From an uncultured Blautia sp. (GTDB taxonomy: Bacteria; Bacillota; Clostridia; Lachnospirales; Lachnospiraceae), in NCBI GenBank assembly GCA_946622645.1, contig CAMOQF010000003.1, forward strand, positions 1 to 61,159: a stretch of DNA of 61,159 nt, read 5' to 3'. The position numbers were made by a program, and so were the translations under genes. The notes under the pieces were generated by a model. The model was given only the letters and a program-made list of their open reading frames with translations, searched no databases and was not told where the DNA came from. Below are positions 1-8,976 of this stretch, one piece after another. Each line of letters starts with the position of its first letter. The stretch's first letter is position 1.

Positions 1-25
1 AACCTCCCGGTGAAAGCAACAATCC

Positions 26-823
26 TTAAAACTCAACGGGAGCGGAGACGGCATCGCGGGCAGCGATGGTAATGTTAAAGTCGGAGGCACGGTAAGGGTT
101 GTCGGCAAGAGTGACCTCCTGGCAGACAGTCTCGAGCGCCAGCGCCGGAAAATTATTCTCCTTGGAAAGATGCCCCAGAAAAACATGCTTCATATCATCA
201 TGGAGGACGCGCGCAAGCAGCCGTCCCGCATTGTCGTTTGAAAGATGGCCTCTGTCGCCCAGGATACGCTGCTTCAAAGGATAAGGATATCCGCCAACCA
301 ACAACATATTCACATCATGGTTGGCCTCCAGCAGAAGTACATCCAGATTCTCCAGATTACGGATAATATAGTCCGTATACTTTCCCATATCCGTCGCGAT
401 CCCGACGGACCTCTCCCCGCAGCTGATCCGATACCCCACCGGCTGCGCCGCATCATGCGGAATTACAAACGGATGAACCGTCAGATCCCCGACAGAAAAA
501 TCCACGTCCTCCCGGATCTCGACGATCAGCCCCTCCGGAATCTTACCACAGGAAGCATGCTTCTCGATATAATCCGCCGTCCCGCCAGTCATAAAAAGCG
601 GGACCCCGTACCGCCGCGCCATCACGCCAAGCCCCTGAATATGATCGATATGCTCATGCGTCACCAGGATCCCGTCCAGGTCATGGCCTGTGATATCCAG
701 CAGCCGCAGCCCCTCCTCGATCCTTTTGCCGCTGATACCGGCATCCACCAGAAGGTGCGTATCGTCCGAACCCGCATAAATACAGTTCCCGCTGCTGCCG
801 CTCGCTATACTGCAAAGTCTCAT
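26..823 (-). CDS. YycJ/WalJ-type metallo-beta-lactamase-fold nuclease
   Basis: A 265-aa metallo-beta-lactamase-fold hydrolase of the YycJ/WalJ family, at the family's usual length. The zinc motif THEHIDH is at residues 55-61, with further likely ligands H123, D145 and H218. Characterised YycJ proteins are metal-dependent exonucleases linked to DNA repair; that role is inferred here. In Bacillus the gene sits beside the walRK two-component system, but here it is the last gene of a polA-coaE run, which fits a DNA-repair job. Its ATG overlaps the coaE stop by 4 nt (ATGA), indicating translational coupling. The family call is firm; the substrate is not known from sequence. Confidence 0.9.
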   Translation of the reverse strand: MRLCSIASGSSGNCIYAGSDDTHLLVDAGISGKRIEEGLRLLDITGHDLDGILVTHEHIDHIQGLGVMARRYGVPLFMTGGTADYIEKHASCGKIPEGLIVEIREDVDFSVGDLTVHPFVIPHDAAQPVGYRISCGERSVGIATDMGKYTDYIIRNLENLDVLLLEANHDVNMLLVGGYPYPLKQRILGDRGHLSNDNAGRLLARVLHDDMKHVFLGHLSKENNFPALALETVCQEVTLADNPYRASDFNITIAARDAVSAPVEF

Positions 824-1413
824 TCTGTTCCATCAAGCCTTTCTTGTATCTTTCTCAGAAGATCCTCCATGCTGCCGTTATTCTCCAGGACAAAATCCGT
901 CCTGTCACGGTACCAGGAATCCTCCTTCTGGCTCCTGATTATATTCAGGCATTTAGAACGGCTGTAGCCCCGGCTCTCCATAAGACGCCCGATCCGCGTC
1001 TCCAGATCCGTACAGACATACCAGACCTCGCTGCAGAACTCCTGATAGTTGTCCTCCAGCAGAAGCGCCGCTTCCACCACAACCATTTTCCTTCCAAGAG
1101 CCTCCTGCTCCCGGATCATCTCCAGGATCCGCCTCTTGACAGCCGGATGAATGATCCCGTTCAACAGTTCTCTCTTTTCCGCCACCTGAAATACTACATC
1201 AGAAACCTTGCTCCGGTCAATCGAAAGATCATCCTTTATGATCTCTTTTCCAAAAAGCCCGATCACCGGCTCATAACAGGGGCCACCCGGTTCCATCACC
1301 TGGTGGCCGACCTTGTCTGCTTCTATCACAAACGCATCGTATTTTTCCCGGAGGATGGAAAGCACCGTGCTCTTGCCGGAACCGATCCCTCCGGTGATCC
1401 CTAAGATCTTCAT
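820..1413 (-). CDS. coaE: Dephospho-CoA kinase
   Basis: Catalyses the last step of coenzyme A synthesis, ATP-dependent phosphorylation of dephospho-CoA in the cytoplasm. The 197-aa product begins MKILGITGGIGSGKST with the P-loop at residues 8-16, a normal size for CoaE. The frame stays open 24 codons further upstream, but that part lies inside polA; the chosen ATG follows the polA TGA by one base, so the genes are tightly coupled. The polA-coaE neighbourhood is common in bacteria. The other CoA genes of this window (coaBC, coaX, probable panT) are about 15 kb away, in a separate operon. Confidence 0.96.
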   Translation of the reverse strand: MKILGITGGIGSGKSTVLSILREKYDAFVIEADKVGHQVMEPGGPCYEPVIGLFGKEIIKDDLSIDRSKVSDVVFQVAEKRELLNGIIHPAVKRRILEMIREQEALGRKMVVVEAALLLEDNYQEFCSEVWYVCTDLETRIGRLMESRGYSRSKCLNIIRSQKEDSWYRDRTDFVLENNGSMEDLLRKIQERLDGTE

Positions 1414-1414
1414 A

Positions 1415-4054
1415 TCATTTTGCCTCATACCAGTTTCTGCCGATGTGCATGTCCACCTCCAGCGATACCGAAAGGCTGGCAGCACCGGTCATTTCCTCCT
1501 GCAGGATCCGAAGCACCTGCTCCGTCTCCTCTTCCTTCGTTTCGATCAGAAGTTCATCGTGCACCTGCAGCACCAGCCGGGACTGCAGGCTCTCCTTTTT
1601 AAGGCGGAGCCGCACGCGGTTCATCGCGATCTTGATAATGTCCGCAGCCGTACCCTGGATGGGTGAATTCATCGCAACCCTTTCCCCGAAAGAACGCTGC
1701 ATAAAGTTAGAAGAAGAAAGCTCCGGCACCGGCCTCCTGCGGCCGTAGAGCGTCTCTGCGTAGCCCTTCTCCTTTGCATCCCTCACCAGCCTGTCCAGGA
1801 ATTCCTTGATCCTCGGATAGGTCTCAAAATACTTATCGATATATTCAGCCGCTTCTTTCCGGGTGATGGAGAGATCCTGGCTGAGGCCGAAAGAACTGAT
1901 GCCGTAGACGATCCCGAAATTGACCGCCTTCGCATTTCTCCTCTGCAGACTGGTCACCTGGTCGAAAGGCACGTGAAACACCTGAGAGGCTGTCAGAGCG
2001 TGGATATCCTGGGCTTCCCGGTATGCCTGGATCAGGTTCTCATCCCCCGACATGCTCGCAAGCACCCGGAGTTCGATCTGCGAATAGTCCGCATCCGCAA
2101 ACACAAAGCCTTCTTCCGGTACAAAAGCCTTGCGGATCAGCCTTCCCAGCTCCATGCGGGCCGGGATGTTCTGCAGATTAGGCTCCGTGCTGCTGATGCG
2201 CCCGGTGGCCGTGATCGTCTGATTAAATGTAGAATGAATACGCCCGTCCGGCATGACAACGCTCTGCAGCCCGTCCGCATAAGTGGATTTTAACTTGGCC
2301 AGCTGCCGGTATTCCAGAATATCCTTGATCATGGGAACTTCCGGAGCGAGTTTTTCCAGTATATCCGCAGAGGTGGAATAACCGGTCTTCGTCTTTTTCC
2401 CTCCGGGGATCTTCATCTTTTCGAACAGGATCACGCCCAGCTGCTTTGGAGAATTCAGATTGAAGGTTTCTCCCGCCTGTTCCCAGATGCTGTTTTCCAG
2501 CTCATGAATACGGACCTCCAGCTTCCGGCCGTACTCCTTCAGCTCATCTGCGCGGACCGCGATCCCGTATTTTTCCATGGAATCCAGCGTGAAGATGAGG
2601 GGGAGCTCGATCTCCGTGTATACCTGCAGCATTCCGGTCTCTCCCAATGCCTCCCGAAGCGGTTTACAGGCGATCAGACAGCCGACGGCGCTGCAGGCGG
2701 CATATTTCTCCACACTGTCTCTCAGAGCCAGCATAGAGGCCGTAAGGCCGGTCTTCCCCAGCAGGTCCTCTCTTGCCGGAAGCATGATGCCCTGGCAGTA
2801 TTCCCTTGCTATATCATCATAGCTGTATGTACTTTTCAGCGGATTCAGAAGATAAGCCGCGACCGATACATCGAACACGCGCGCATCTTCTTCTACATTC
2901 ACATATTTGAGGAGCGTTTTCAGATCCATCGTGGAAACCAGAGTCGTCCTCGACAGAGAAACGATCTCCTCCGCGATCACCTGCTGGGCATCCGGATCCT
3001 CCAGCGGCAGCACATAAGTTTCCTCCCTGCCGATGGACAGCGCGAAAAGGAGAGGTGTACCGTCCTCTTCCAGGAACGAAAGACCCGCCAGGTCCTTTTC
3101 ACGCGCTTTTTCAAACACAAGCCGGATGCTCTCAGCATCCTCGCAAAGGTAGTATTCCAGTGAACCGGCTGTATCTTCCGCATGTTTGCGGTCAAATCTG
3201 GACAGCAGGTTTTTAAACTCCAGCTTTTTGCAAAGCTCATAGGCTTCTTTCGTATACAGATCCTGCAGAAGCGTATCCTGCAGGGAGAGCGTCAGGGGCG
3301 CGTCCGTCACGATGGTCGCAAGCTCTTTGCTCAGCACTGCTAGGTCAAAATGCTCCTGAAAAGCTGTTTTTGCCTTGTTGGGCCTGATCTCTTCTTCATG
3401 AGCCTTTGCTTCCTCGATGCTGCCGTATTCCAGCAGGATCTTTGTGGCGGTCTTCTCTCCCACACCCGGAAGCCCCGGAATATTGTCGGAAGAATCTCCC
3501 ATAAGAGCTTTGAGATCCACGATCCGTTCCGGAGGAACCTGATATTTCGCCAGAACTTCCTCCGGGTCAAAGGTCTCGATGGTTGTCTGACCTTTGACCG
3601 TCCTGGGAAGGCGCAGCGTCACATCCTGAGTCACAAGCTGCAGAAGATCCCGGTCGCCGGAAAGGATGACAGCAGAAAGCCCTTCCTTTTCACCCCTTCT
3701 TGAAAGCGTCCCGATGATGTCATCCGCCTCAAACCCGGGCAGGGTGACGAGGCAGATCCCCATGGCGGTAAGCATCTCCTGCAAAAGGGGCACCTGCGCG
3801 ACAAGTTCTTCCGGCATGGCATGACGTGTCCCTTTGTATTCGGGATACATTTCATGCCGGAAGGTCTTCTGATGTACGTCAAAGGCAACCGCAAGATACT
3901 TTGGTTTTTCCTCCTCGAGGATCTTAAACAGAATATTCAAAAATCCGTACACCGCACCGGTATGGACTCCTTCGGAATTGGTCAGGTCCGGCATGCCGTA
4001 AAAAGCCCGGTTGATGATGCTGTGTCCGTCGATCAAAAGGATCTTGTCCTTCAT
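1415..4054 (-). CDS. polA: DNA polymerase I
   Basis: An 879-aa DNA polymerase I for Okazaki fragment maturation and repair synthesis. The N-terminal 5'-3' exonuclease (about residues 1-290) shows LLIDGHSIINRAFYG and the helix-3-turn signature GDSSDNIPGLPGVGEKTA. The middle domain (about 300-480) lacks the DxE pair expected of a working 3'-5' proofreading site (the stretch reads AGLSFLEEDG), as in Bacillus-type enzymes, so proofreading is probably absent. The polymerase domain has motif A DADYSQIELR, motif B RRNAKAVNFGIVYG and motif C QVHDELLIE. It lies between a small zinc-finger membrane protein and coaE in one minus-strand run. Confidence 0.97.
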   Translation of the reverse strand: MKDKILLIDGHSIINRAFYGMPDLTNSEGVHTGAVYGFLNILFKILEEEKPKYLAVAFDVHQKTFRHEMYPEYKGTRHAMPEELVAQVPLLQEMLTAMGICLVTLPGFEADDIIGTLSRRGEKEGLSAVILSGDRDLLQLVTQDVTLRLPRTVKGQTTIETFDPEEVLAKYQVPPERIVDLKALMGDSSDNIPGLPGVGEKTATKILLEYGSIEEAKAHEEEIRPNKAKTAFQEHFDLAVLSKELATIVTDAPLTLSLQDTLLQDLYTKEAYELCKKLEFKNLLSRFDRKHAEDTAGSLEYYLCEDAESIRLVFEKAREKDLAGLSFLEEDGTPLLFALSIGREETYVLPLEDPDAQQVIAEEIVSLSRTTLVSTMDLKTLLKYVNVEEDARVFDVSVAAYLLNPLKSTYSYDDIAREYCQGIMLPAREDLLGKTGLTASMLALRDSVEKYAACSAVGCLIACKPLREALGETGMLQVYTEIELPLIFTLDSMEKYGIAVRADELKEYGRKLEVRIHELENSIWEQAGETFNLNSPKQLGVILFEKMKIPGGKKTKTGYSTSADILEKLAPEVPMIKDILEYRQLAKLKSTYADGLQSVVMPDGRIHSTFNQTITATGRISSTEPNLQNIPARMELGRLIRKAFVPEEGFVFADADYSQIELRVLASMSGDENLIQAYREAQDIHALTASQVFHVPFDQVTSLQRRNAKAVNFGIVYGISSFGLSQDLSITRKEAAEYIDKYFETYPRIKEFLDRLVRDAKEKGYAETLYGRRRPVPELSSSNFMQRSFGERVAMNSPIQGTAADIIKIAMNRVRLRLKKESLQSRLVLQVHDELLIETKEEETEQVLRILQEEMTGAASLSVSLEVDMHIGRNWYEAK

Positions 4055-4076
4055 AAATGCAAGCCTCCGTAAGCAG

Positions 4077-4409
4077 TTATGTCAAAAGCAGGATCGTCCC
4101 GAACGCGATCAGCGCGATCGAAGCCAGGATCCCCAGAATCAGCAGGATCCTTCTGACCCGCCATAATATGATGCGATGACGTTGGTGCTTCAGATCCTGG
4201 TCCAGAAGCGTTTTAAAATTCATGGCCGTGTCCGTCTCTGTCTCGGCATCCAGATTCTCTATGGCTTTATACACGATAAAATAGGTCTCCAGCTCATCCC
4301 TGCAGGACTGACACTCTTCAATATGGTTCAAAAAGTCCTCCGTATCCTGCATGGAAAGTTCCCTGCGGACATAAGGGCTCACCATGGAAAGCGCTTCTGA
4401 ACAATTCAT
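4077..4409 (-). CDS. Small membrane protein with N-terminal anti-sigma-type zinc finger (zf-HC2-like)
   Basis: A 110-aa protein with an H-x3-C-x2-C motif (H29, C33, C36) of the kind found in zinc-binding anti-sigma factors, a charged middle and one C-terminal membrane helix (about residues 86-108). The ATG at 4409 is preferred because GGAGG lies 7 nt upstream; a GTG one codon earlier is the alternative. Known proteins of this layout hold an ECF sigma factor at the membrane, but no sigma factor is encoded in this window, so partner and function are unknown. It lies 16 bp after the HerA-like gene and 22 bp before polA, so it is probably co-transcribed with both. Confidence 0.75.
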   Translation of the reverse strand: MNCSEALSMVSPYVRRELSMQDTEDFLNHIEECQSCRDELETYFIVYKAIENLDAETETDTAMNFKTLLDQDLKHQRHRIILWRVRRILLILGILASIALIAFGTILLLT

Positions 4410-4425
4410 CACAGAACCTCCGTAT

Positions 4426-6003
4426 TCAACGTCTCCGGTTTCCGAACAGGCCGCGGAAGATCGCCTTGCCTGCTTCCCTTCCGAAGGTATTCATCATGGT
4501 ATTCAGGCCCTTTTCTACCGAAGCATATTTTTTCTGACGTTCCCTTTCTTCTTTCTCAAGCTGTTTCTGACGTTCCTTTGCTTCCCTCTCCATCTCCTTG
4601 CGGAGCTTTTCTTCTTCGCGCCTGGCTTTTTCTTCGGCTTTCTGCCGTTCCGCTTCCTCCTTGGCGCGCTGTTTTTCTTCCTCCTCAAGACGGGCCTGCT
4701 CTGCTTCCTCGTCGAAGCGTCTCTGGAGGATCTCGTAAGCTGATTCGCGGTCTACCGGCGTGTCGTACTTACTGCCCATGCCGTCCGAAAGAAGACAGGC
4801 CTGTCTCTCCATATCGGTGATGGAGCCCATACGGCTCTGGGGCGGAAGCACCTTGCATTCTTCCACCATGGAAGGACGTCCTTCCTCGTCCAGGAACGAG
4901 ATCAGCGCCTCGCCGACGCCCAGCTGTGTGATAACCTCCTCCGTGGAGAAAGCCGGATTGGAGCGGAAGGACTGGCAGGCAGCCCTGACCGCCTTCTGAT
5001 CGGAAGGCGTATAGGCACGGAGCGCATGCTGCACACGGTTGCCCAGCTGCGAAAGCACCTCGTCCGGAAGATCCTTCGGGCTCTGGGTCACGAAATAGAT
5101 GCCGACGCCTTTGGATCGGATCAGCTTGACCACCTGTTCTATCTTCTGCAGCAGCGGTTTTGACGCATTGTCAAACAGAAGATGCGCTTCATCGAAGAAG
5201 AAGACGATCTTCGGCTTATCGGGGTCTCCCAGCTCCGGAAGCTCCTCAAAAAGCTCCGACATCATCCAGAGCATGAAAGTCGCGTAAAGCTTGGGCGAAT
5301 TGATGAGTCTCGCGCAATGAAGCACATTGATAAAGCCGCGGCCGATATTGTCGGTCCGCATCCAGTCCCGGATGTCGAGCGCCGGTTCGCCGAAGAATTT
5401 GTCCCCGCCCTGCTGCTCCAAGGCCACCAGGCTTCTGGAGATGGCGCCGAGGCTCTGTTTAGTGATATTCCCGTAGGTCAGGGTGTATTCCTGCAGATTG
5501 CGTCCGACAAACTCCAGCATGTGCCGCAGATCCTTCAGATCCAGAAGCAGCATCTGGTTGTCATCCGCAATGCGGAAGATGATGGACAGAATATCAGACT
5601 GCGTATCATTCAGCTCCAGCAGAGAGGCCAGAAGCATGGGCCCCATGTCGCTGATGGTAGTCCGCAGGGGATGGCCGCCCTCCTGAAGCACGTCCCAGAT
5701 ACAGGTAGGATAAGCCGTGTAGGTGAAGCCATCAAGACCGAATTTCACGATCCTCTTCTGCATATCTTCGCTGTCCGTTCCCGGGCAGCACATGCTGGCC
5801 AGATCCCCTTTTACGTCCGCCAGAAAGACCGGTACGCCAAGATCCGAAAAAGATTCAGCCAGCACCTTCAGGGTCACTGTCTTTCCTGTACCGGTAGCAC
5901 CGGCGATCAGTCCATGCCGGTTCGCCATCCTGGGGATGATGCAGATGTGGTCTTTCGCTTCGTTTTTGGTCATTCCGATCCAGAGTCCGCCGTCTTTGTA
6001 CAT
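4426..6003 (-). CDS. HerA-like ATPase (DUF853 / YjgR family)
   Basis: A 525-aa ATPase of the DUF853/YjgR group, related to HerA and FtsK-type DNA-translocating ATPases. Walker A GATGTGKT is at residues 35-42 and a Walker B-like FFFDEAHLLF near 265-275. The last third (about 420-500) is a long run of E/K/R-rich heptads, probably a coiled coil or an extended charged helix. The ATG at 6003 was chosen because GGGAGGA precedes it; the upstream 25 codons lack family-like sequence. It follows the PP2C gene by 16 bp. Its cellular role is not established; DNA handling or pumping is inferred from the fold, and the nearby polA is only circumstantial support. Confidence 0.88.
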   Translation of the reverse strand: MYKDGGLWIGMTKNEAKDHICIIPRMANRHGLIAGATGTGKTVTLKVLAESFSDLGVPVFLADVKGDLASMCCPGTDSEDMQKRIVKFGLDGFTYTAYPTCIWDVLQEGGHPLRTTISDMGPMLLASLLELNDTQSDILSIIFRIADDNQMLLLDLKDLRHMLEFVGRNLQEYTLTYGNITKQSLGAISRSLVALEQQGGDKFFGEPALDIRDWMRTDNIGRGFINVLHCARLINSPKLYATFMLWMMSELFEELPELGDPDKPKIVFFFDEAHLLFDNASKPLLQKIEQVVKLIRSKGVGIYFVTQSPKDLPDEVLSQLGNRVQHALRAYTPSDQKAVRAACQSFRSNPAFSTEEVITQLGVGEALISFLDEEGRPSMVEECKVLPPQSRMGSITDMERQACLLSDGMGSKYDTPVDRESAYEILQRRFDEEAEQARLEEEEKQRAKEEAERQKAEEKARREEEKLRKEMEREAKERQKQLEKEERERQKKYASVEKGLNTMMNTFGREAGKAIFRGLFGNRRR

Positions 6004-6019
6004 TTTTCTTCCTCCCTGT

Positions 6020-6925
6020 TCATATCTGTAGGTCGGTCTCGCTCTCCCGGACACAGACGATGTCCAGGACGATCTCAAACCGTTCGTTCTTTACGATCTC
6101 GGAGGTGATCTCTTCTCCCTCCGGGTCATCGTCTGTCTCCGGCAGCGCTTCTTCCGCGCGGTCCGGAATGATCCCGACGACCGTGATATTGTCTGTCTCT
6201 CCGGAAGAGAGGGCAGATGCCACCATCTCCTGCAGCCTGGACTGCAGATCCTCGTCTGATGTGATCTCATGCTTCCAGAGTTTCTCTGTCATTTCGGAAC
6301 CGTCCTGCGTGTGCCAGAAACCATCGGAGCACAGCAGATAGACCGCCTTATCCTCCACAGGCTCTGCATAGAACTCCATCCGGATGGAATCCGTGATGCC
6401 TACGCACTCTGTAAGGACATTGCGTCTTTTGTCCACAGCGGCTTCCTCCGGGGTGATGGTCCCTCTTCTCAGCTCTCTGGCCGTCAGACTATGGTCCTCC
6501 GTGATCTGCCGCACCTTGTCGGTTATACAGTAGCACCGGCTGTCTCCCACATGGACTGTGAAGAGCATTCCGTGCCAGAACAGGCTTGCCGTCAGCGTGC
6601 TGCCGAGCCCGATCTGGTTTTCCCCGCCGTACAGATAGAGCCGGTGGTTCAGATCCCTCACAAGGTTCTTCCAGCCGGAGCGGAGCATCCCTCCTCCGGT
6701 CCCCTCGGCAAAGATCCTCGGAAAGACCTCCCGGAACCAGTCCGCGAAAGACTCTGCACAGATCCTGCTGGCCAGTTCCCCCCTGGAATGACCGCCCATG
6801 CCGTCGCAGACGACGGAGAGCAGGATTTCTCCCCGGTCCGTCTCAGCCTTTAAAATCGCCAGGCTGTCCTGGTTAACGCTCCTTACAGGGCCGATATCTG
6901 TACAAAACGCCTGTAAAAATCTCAT
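6020..6925 (-). CDS. PP2C-family serine/threonine protein phosphatase
   Basis: A 301-aa PPM/PP2C phosphatase. Metal- and phosphate-binding motifs are visible in order: RSVNQDS (about residues 15-21), VCDGMGGHSRG (39-49), HVGDSRCY, LLCSDGFW and SGETDNITVV. The catalytic core fills about 250 residues, followed by an acidic tail of about 50. Such enzymes usually oppose a Hanks-type kinase (PrkC), and the two are often adjacent in Firmicutes; no kinase is encoded here, so substrate and partner are unknown. The start has AGGAG 6 nt upstream. It sits between the pepP-like peptidase and the HerA-like ATPase with gaps of only 15-16 bp. Confidence 0.93.
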   Translation of the reverse strand: MRFLQAFCTDIGPVRSVNQDSLAILKAETDRGEILLSVVCDGMGGHSRGELASRICAESFADWFREVFPRIFAEGTGGGMLRSGWKNLVRDLNHRLYLYGGENQIGLGSTLTASLFWHGMLFTVHVGDSRCYCITDKVRQITEDHSLTARELRRGTITPEEAAVDKRRNVLTECVGITDSIRMEFYAEPVEDKAVYLLCSDGFWHTQDGSEMTEKLWKHEITSDEDLQSRLQEMVASALSSGETDNITVVGIIPDRAEEALPETDDDPEGEEITSEIVKNERFEIVLDIVCVRESETDLQI

Positions 6926-6940
6926 CTGATTCTCCTGTCT

Positions 6941-8722
6941 TTAAAGAGGCCGTGTTGCTTCTGCAAGCCAGTGTTTCTCCTCTTCCGTGAGGTATGGCGC
7001 AAGTGTTTCCGCCACCGTCCGGTGATATCTGTTCAGGATCTCTTTCTCGCGTTCCGTAAGAAGAGATGCGTCGATCCCTTCCGGATCAAACGGTACCATT
7101 GTCAACGGTTCAAAACGCATAAACTGACCCGCTTCGGTTTTGTCTCCCTTCACACAGAGAAGGAGGCTTTCATGGCGGATCCCGAAACGCCCTTCTGCGT
7201 AATAACCCGGTTCGTCCGAAGTGATCATGCCCTCCTGGAAAACGCCTCTGTCATTCCGCTCCGGAACGGCTTTATACCGGAATCCGTTGGGTCCCTCGTG
7301 CACGTTCAGCAGATAACCGACCCCGTGACCGGTACCGTGATTGTAGTCTTTTCCGATCCTCCAGAGAGGCTCCCTGGCCAGATAGTCAAGGTTCTGCCCG
7401 GTACAGCCCTCCTTGAAGACCGCGTCCATCAAGGAAAGATGTCCTTTCAGGACCATCGTAAAGTAATACTTTTCCTCCTCCGTGACCGGACCGACAACGA
7501 CAGTCCGCGTGATGTCCGTCGTTCCCTCCAGATACTGTCCTCCGGTATCGCAGAGGACCATGCCCTCAGCCCGGATGGGAACGTCCGTCGTCTCATCCGC
7601 CGAGTAATGGATAATGCTCCCGTGCTCACGGTACGCAATGATCGGATCAAAGCTGCTGCAGAGGAAGTTCTCCTGTTCCTCCCGGAAGGAGTACAGCTTT
7701 TCGGCAGCGCTCATCTCAGTCACCCCGGAATGCCCCGCGTTTTCCTTGAGCCACCGGATAAACCTCAGGACAGCTGCGCCGTCCTTGATGTGGGCCGTGC
7801 GCATATTGGCAGCCTCCACGGGGTTTTTGACCGCTCTGGCCAGATACGTCGGATTCTCCTCATCCACGATCTTTACGTTCTCCGGAATGCAGCTGTACAG
7901 CCGGCTGTTGACTGCGGCAGACCACAGCATGATCGAAGCGGCGGTGGCGCTCTCCAGAAACGGATAGATACGGTCATACGGTTCTATATCGATGCCGCCG
8001 TCCGCAAGGATCTCCTCAGGCAGGCATTTCTTATCCGTAAACAAAACCACCCTGTGCTGATCCATGAAGAGATAAGCAGGAAAAACCATGGACATCACAT
8101 CCCCGCGGCTCCTGAGATTCAACAGCCAGGCGATGTCCTCAAGGCTGGAAAGCAGAAGTCCCTCCGCTCCCTTGCTGTCCATCTTCTCCCGCACATCAGA
8201 GAGCTTCTGCTCTCTCGAAATACCGCACCAGCGGATGTCCAGATCAAACACCGGACAGAACGCAATGCCCGGCCGTTCCTCCCAGATCTCTCCGATCAGA
8301 TCCGTATCATTTCTCACCCCGGCGCCTGAACGCGAAAGGATCTCACGGAAATCCTTCATCTCCGACTGGCTCACGCACCGTCCGTCCATCCCCAGAACAT
8401 CGCCTTTTTTCAGGGTTTTCTCCAGGAATCCGCGGACCGTCGGCACTCCGTCTTCGCCCATGCGGAAAAGCTCCACTCCCGTGCCGGAGAGTTCCGCCTC
8501 CGCCTGTTCAAAATACCTGCCGTCCGTCCACAGGACAGCCTTCTTCTCCAGGATCAGAGCCGTTCCTGCCGAGCCCGTAAATCCCGTGATAAACTCCCGG
8601 CATTTAAAGTGCGCTCCTACATACTCCGAACCATGAAAATCATCCGAAGGAACCAGATACGCCGTGATCCCCTCCATCCGCATTTTTTCTCTGAGTTTTT
8701 CGATCCTCTCACGTACTGTCAT
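6941..8722 (-). CDS. Xaa-Pro aminopeptidase (M24B)
   Basis: A 593-aa cytoplasmic aminopeptidase P-type enzyme that removes N-terminal residues preceding proline. The long form (about 600 aa) has two creatinase-like N-terminal domains followed by a pita-bread M24 catalytic domain. Visible metal ligands include the two Asp in DTGGQYLEGTTDITRTV, the His in HGTGHGVG and the Glu in SDEPGYYAEGRFGIRHE. The ATG at 8722 has AAAGGTGG 8 nt upstream; a GTG four codons earlier overlaps that SD and is less likely. It is the first gene of the minus-strand run that continues through PP2C and polA. Confidence 0.95.
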   Translation of the reverse strand: MTVRERIEKLREKMRMEGITAYLVPSDDFHGSEYVGAHFKCREFITGFTGSAGTALILEKKAVLWTDGRYFEQAEAELSGTGVELFRMGEDGVPTVRGFLEKTLKKGDVLGMDGRCVSQSEMKDFREILSRSGAGVRNDTDLIGEIWEERPGIAFCPVFDLDIRWCGISREQKLSDVREKMDSKGAEGLLLSSLEDIAWLLNLRSRGDVMSMVFPAYLFMDQHRVVLFTDKKCLPEEILADGGIDIEPYDRIYPFLESATAASIMLWSAAVNSRLYSCIPENVKIVDEENPTYLARAVKNPVEAANMRTAHIKDGAAVLRFIRWLKENAGHSGVTEMSAAEKLYSFREEQENFLCSSFDPIIAYREHGSIIHYSADETTDVPIRAEGMVLCDTGGQYLEGTTDITRTVVVGPVTEEEKYYFTMVLKGHLSLMDAVFKEGCTGQNLDYLAREPLWRIGKDYNHGTGHGVGYLLNVHEGPNGFRYKAVPERNDRGVFQEGMITSDEPGYYAEGRFGIRHESLLLCVKGDKTEAGQFMRFEPLTMVPFDPEGIDASLLTEREKEILNRYHRTVAETLAPYLTEEEKHWLAEATRPL

Positions 8723-8918
8723 ATTGTTTTCCACCTTTTATACTTTGTCTTCTGAAGGTTGTCCCGGAACGGTCATACACCCTTGGAGACAGCTTTTCAT
8801 ACTCCTTCAGTGTACCATAAAACCGCCCCTCTGTGAATACTCTGGAATCATTTAAAGATTTCTCATAAAAGATCACAATATGGTAAAAGTCAATGACATT
8901 TGCGGTAATCGTCTTCAT
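8709..8918 (-). CDS. Possible small protein upstream of the aminopeptidase gene
   Basis: An open frame of 69 codons, MKTITANVIDFYHIVIF at its start, filling most of the gap upstream of the aminopeptidase gene and overlapping its start. The composition is protein-like, with aromatic residues and a charged C-terminal half, but the third codon positions are less GC-rich than in neighbouring genes and only a weak GGA precedes the ATG. No domain is recognised. It may be a genuine leader-encoded small protein or a chance frame in a promoter region. Confidence 0.3.
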   Translation of the reverse strand: MKTITANVIDFYHIVIFYEKSLNDSRVFTEGRFYGTLKEYEKLSPRVYDRSGTTFRRQSIKGGKQYDST

Positions 8919-8935
8919 ATTTTTCCGAAAATAAT

Positions 8936-8956
8936 GTATCTTTTAGTTAACGATAC
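8936..8956 (+). promoter_or_regulatory. Short inverted repeat before the tandem-HTH gene
   Basis: GTATC-N11-GATAC lies about 20-40 nt upstream of the tandem-HTH regulator start, next to its GAAAGGAGG ribosome binding site. The position fits autoregulation, but 5-bp arms are weak evidence. Confidence 0.3.
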
Positions 8957-8976
8957 CCAGAAAGGAGGCTTTCACC

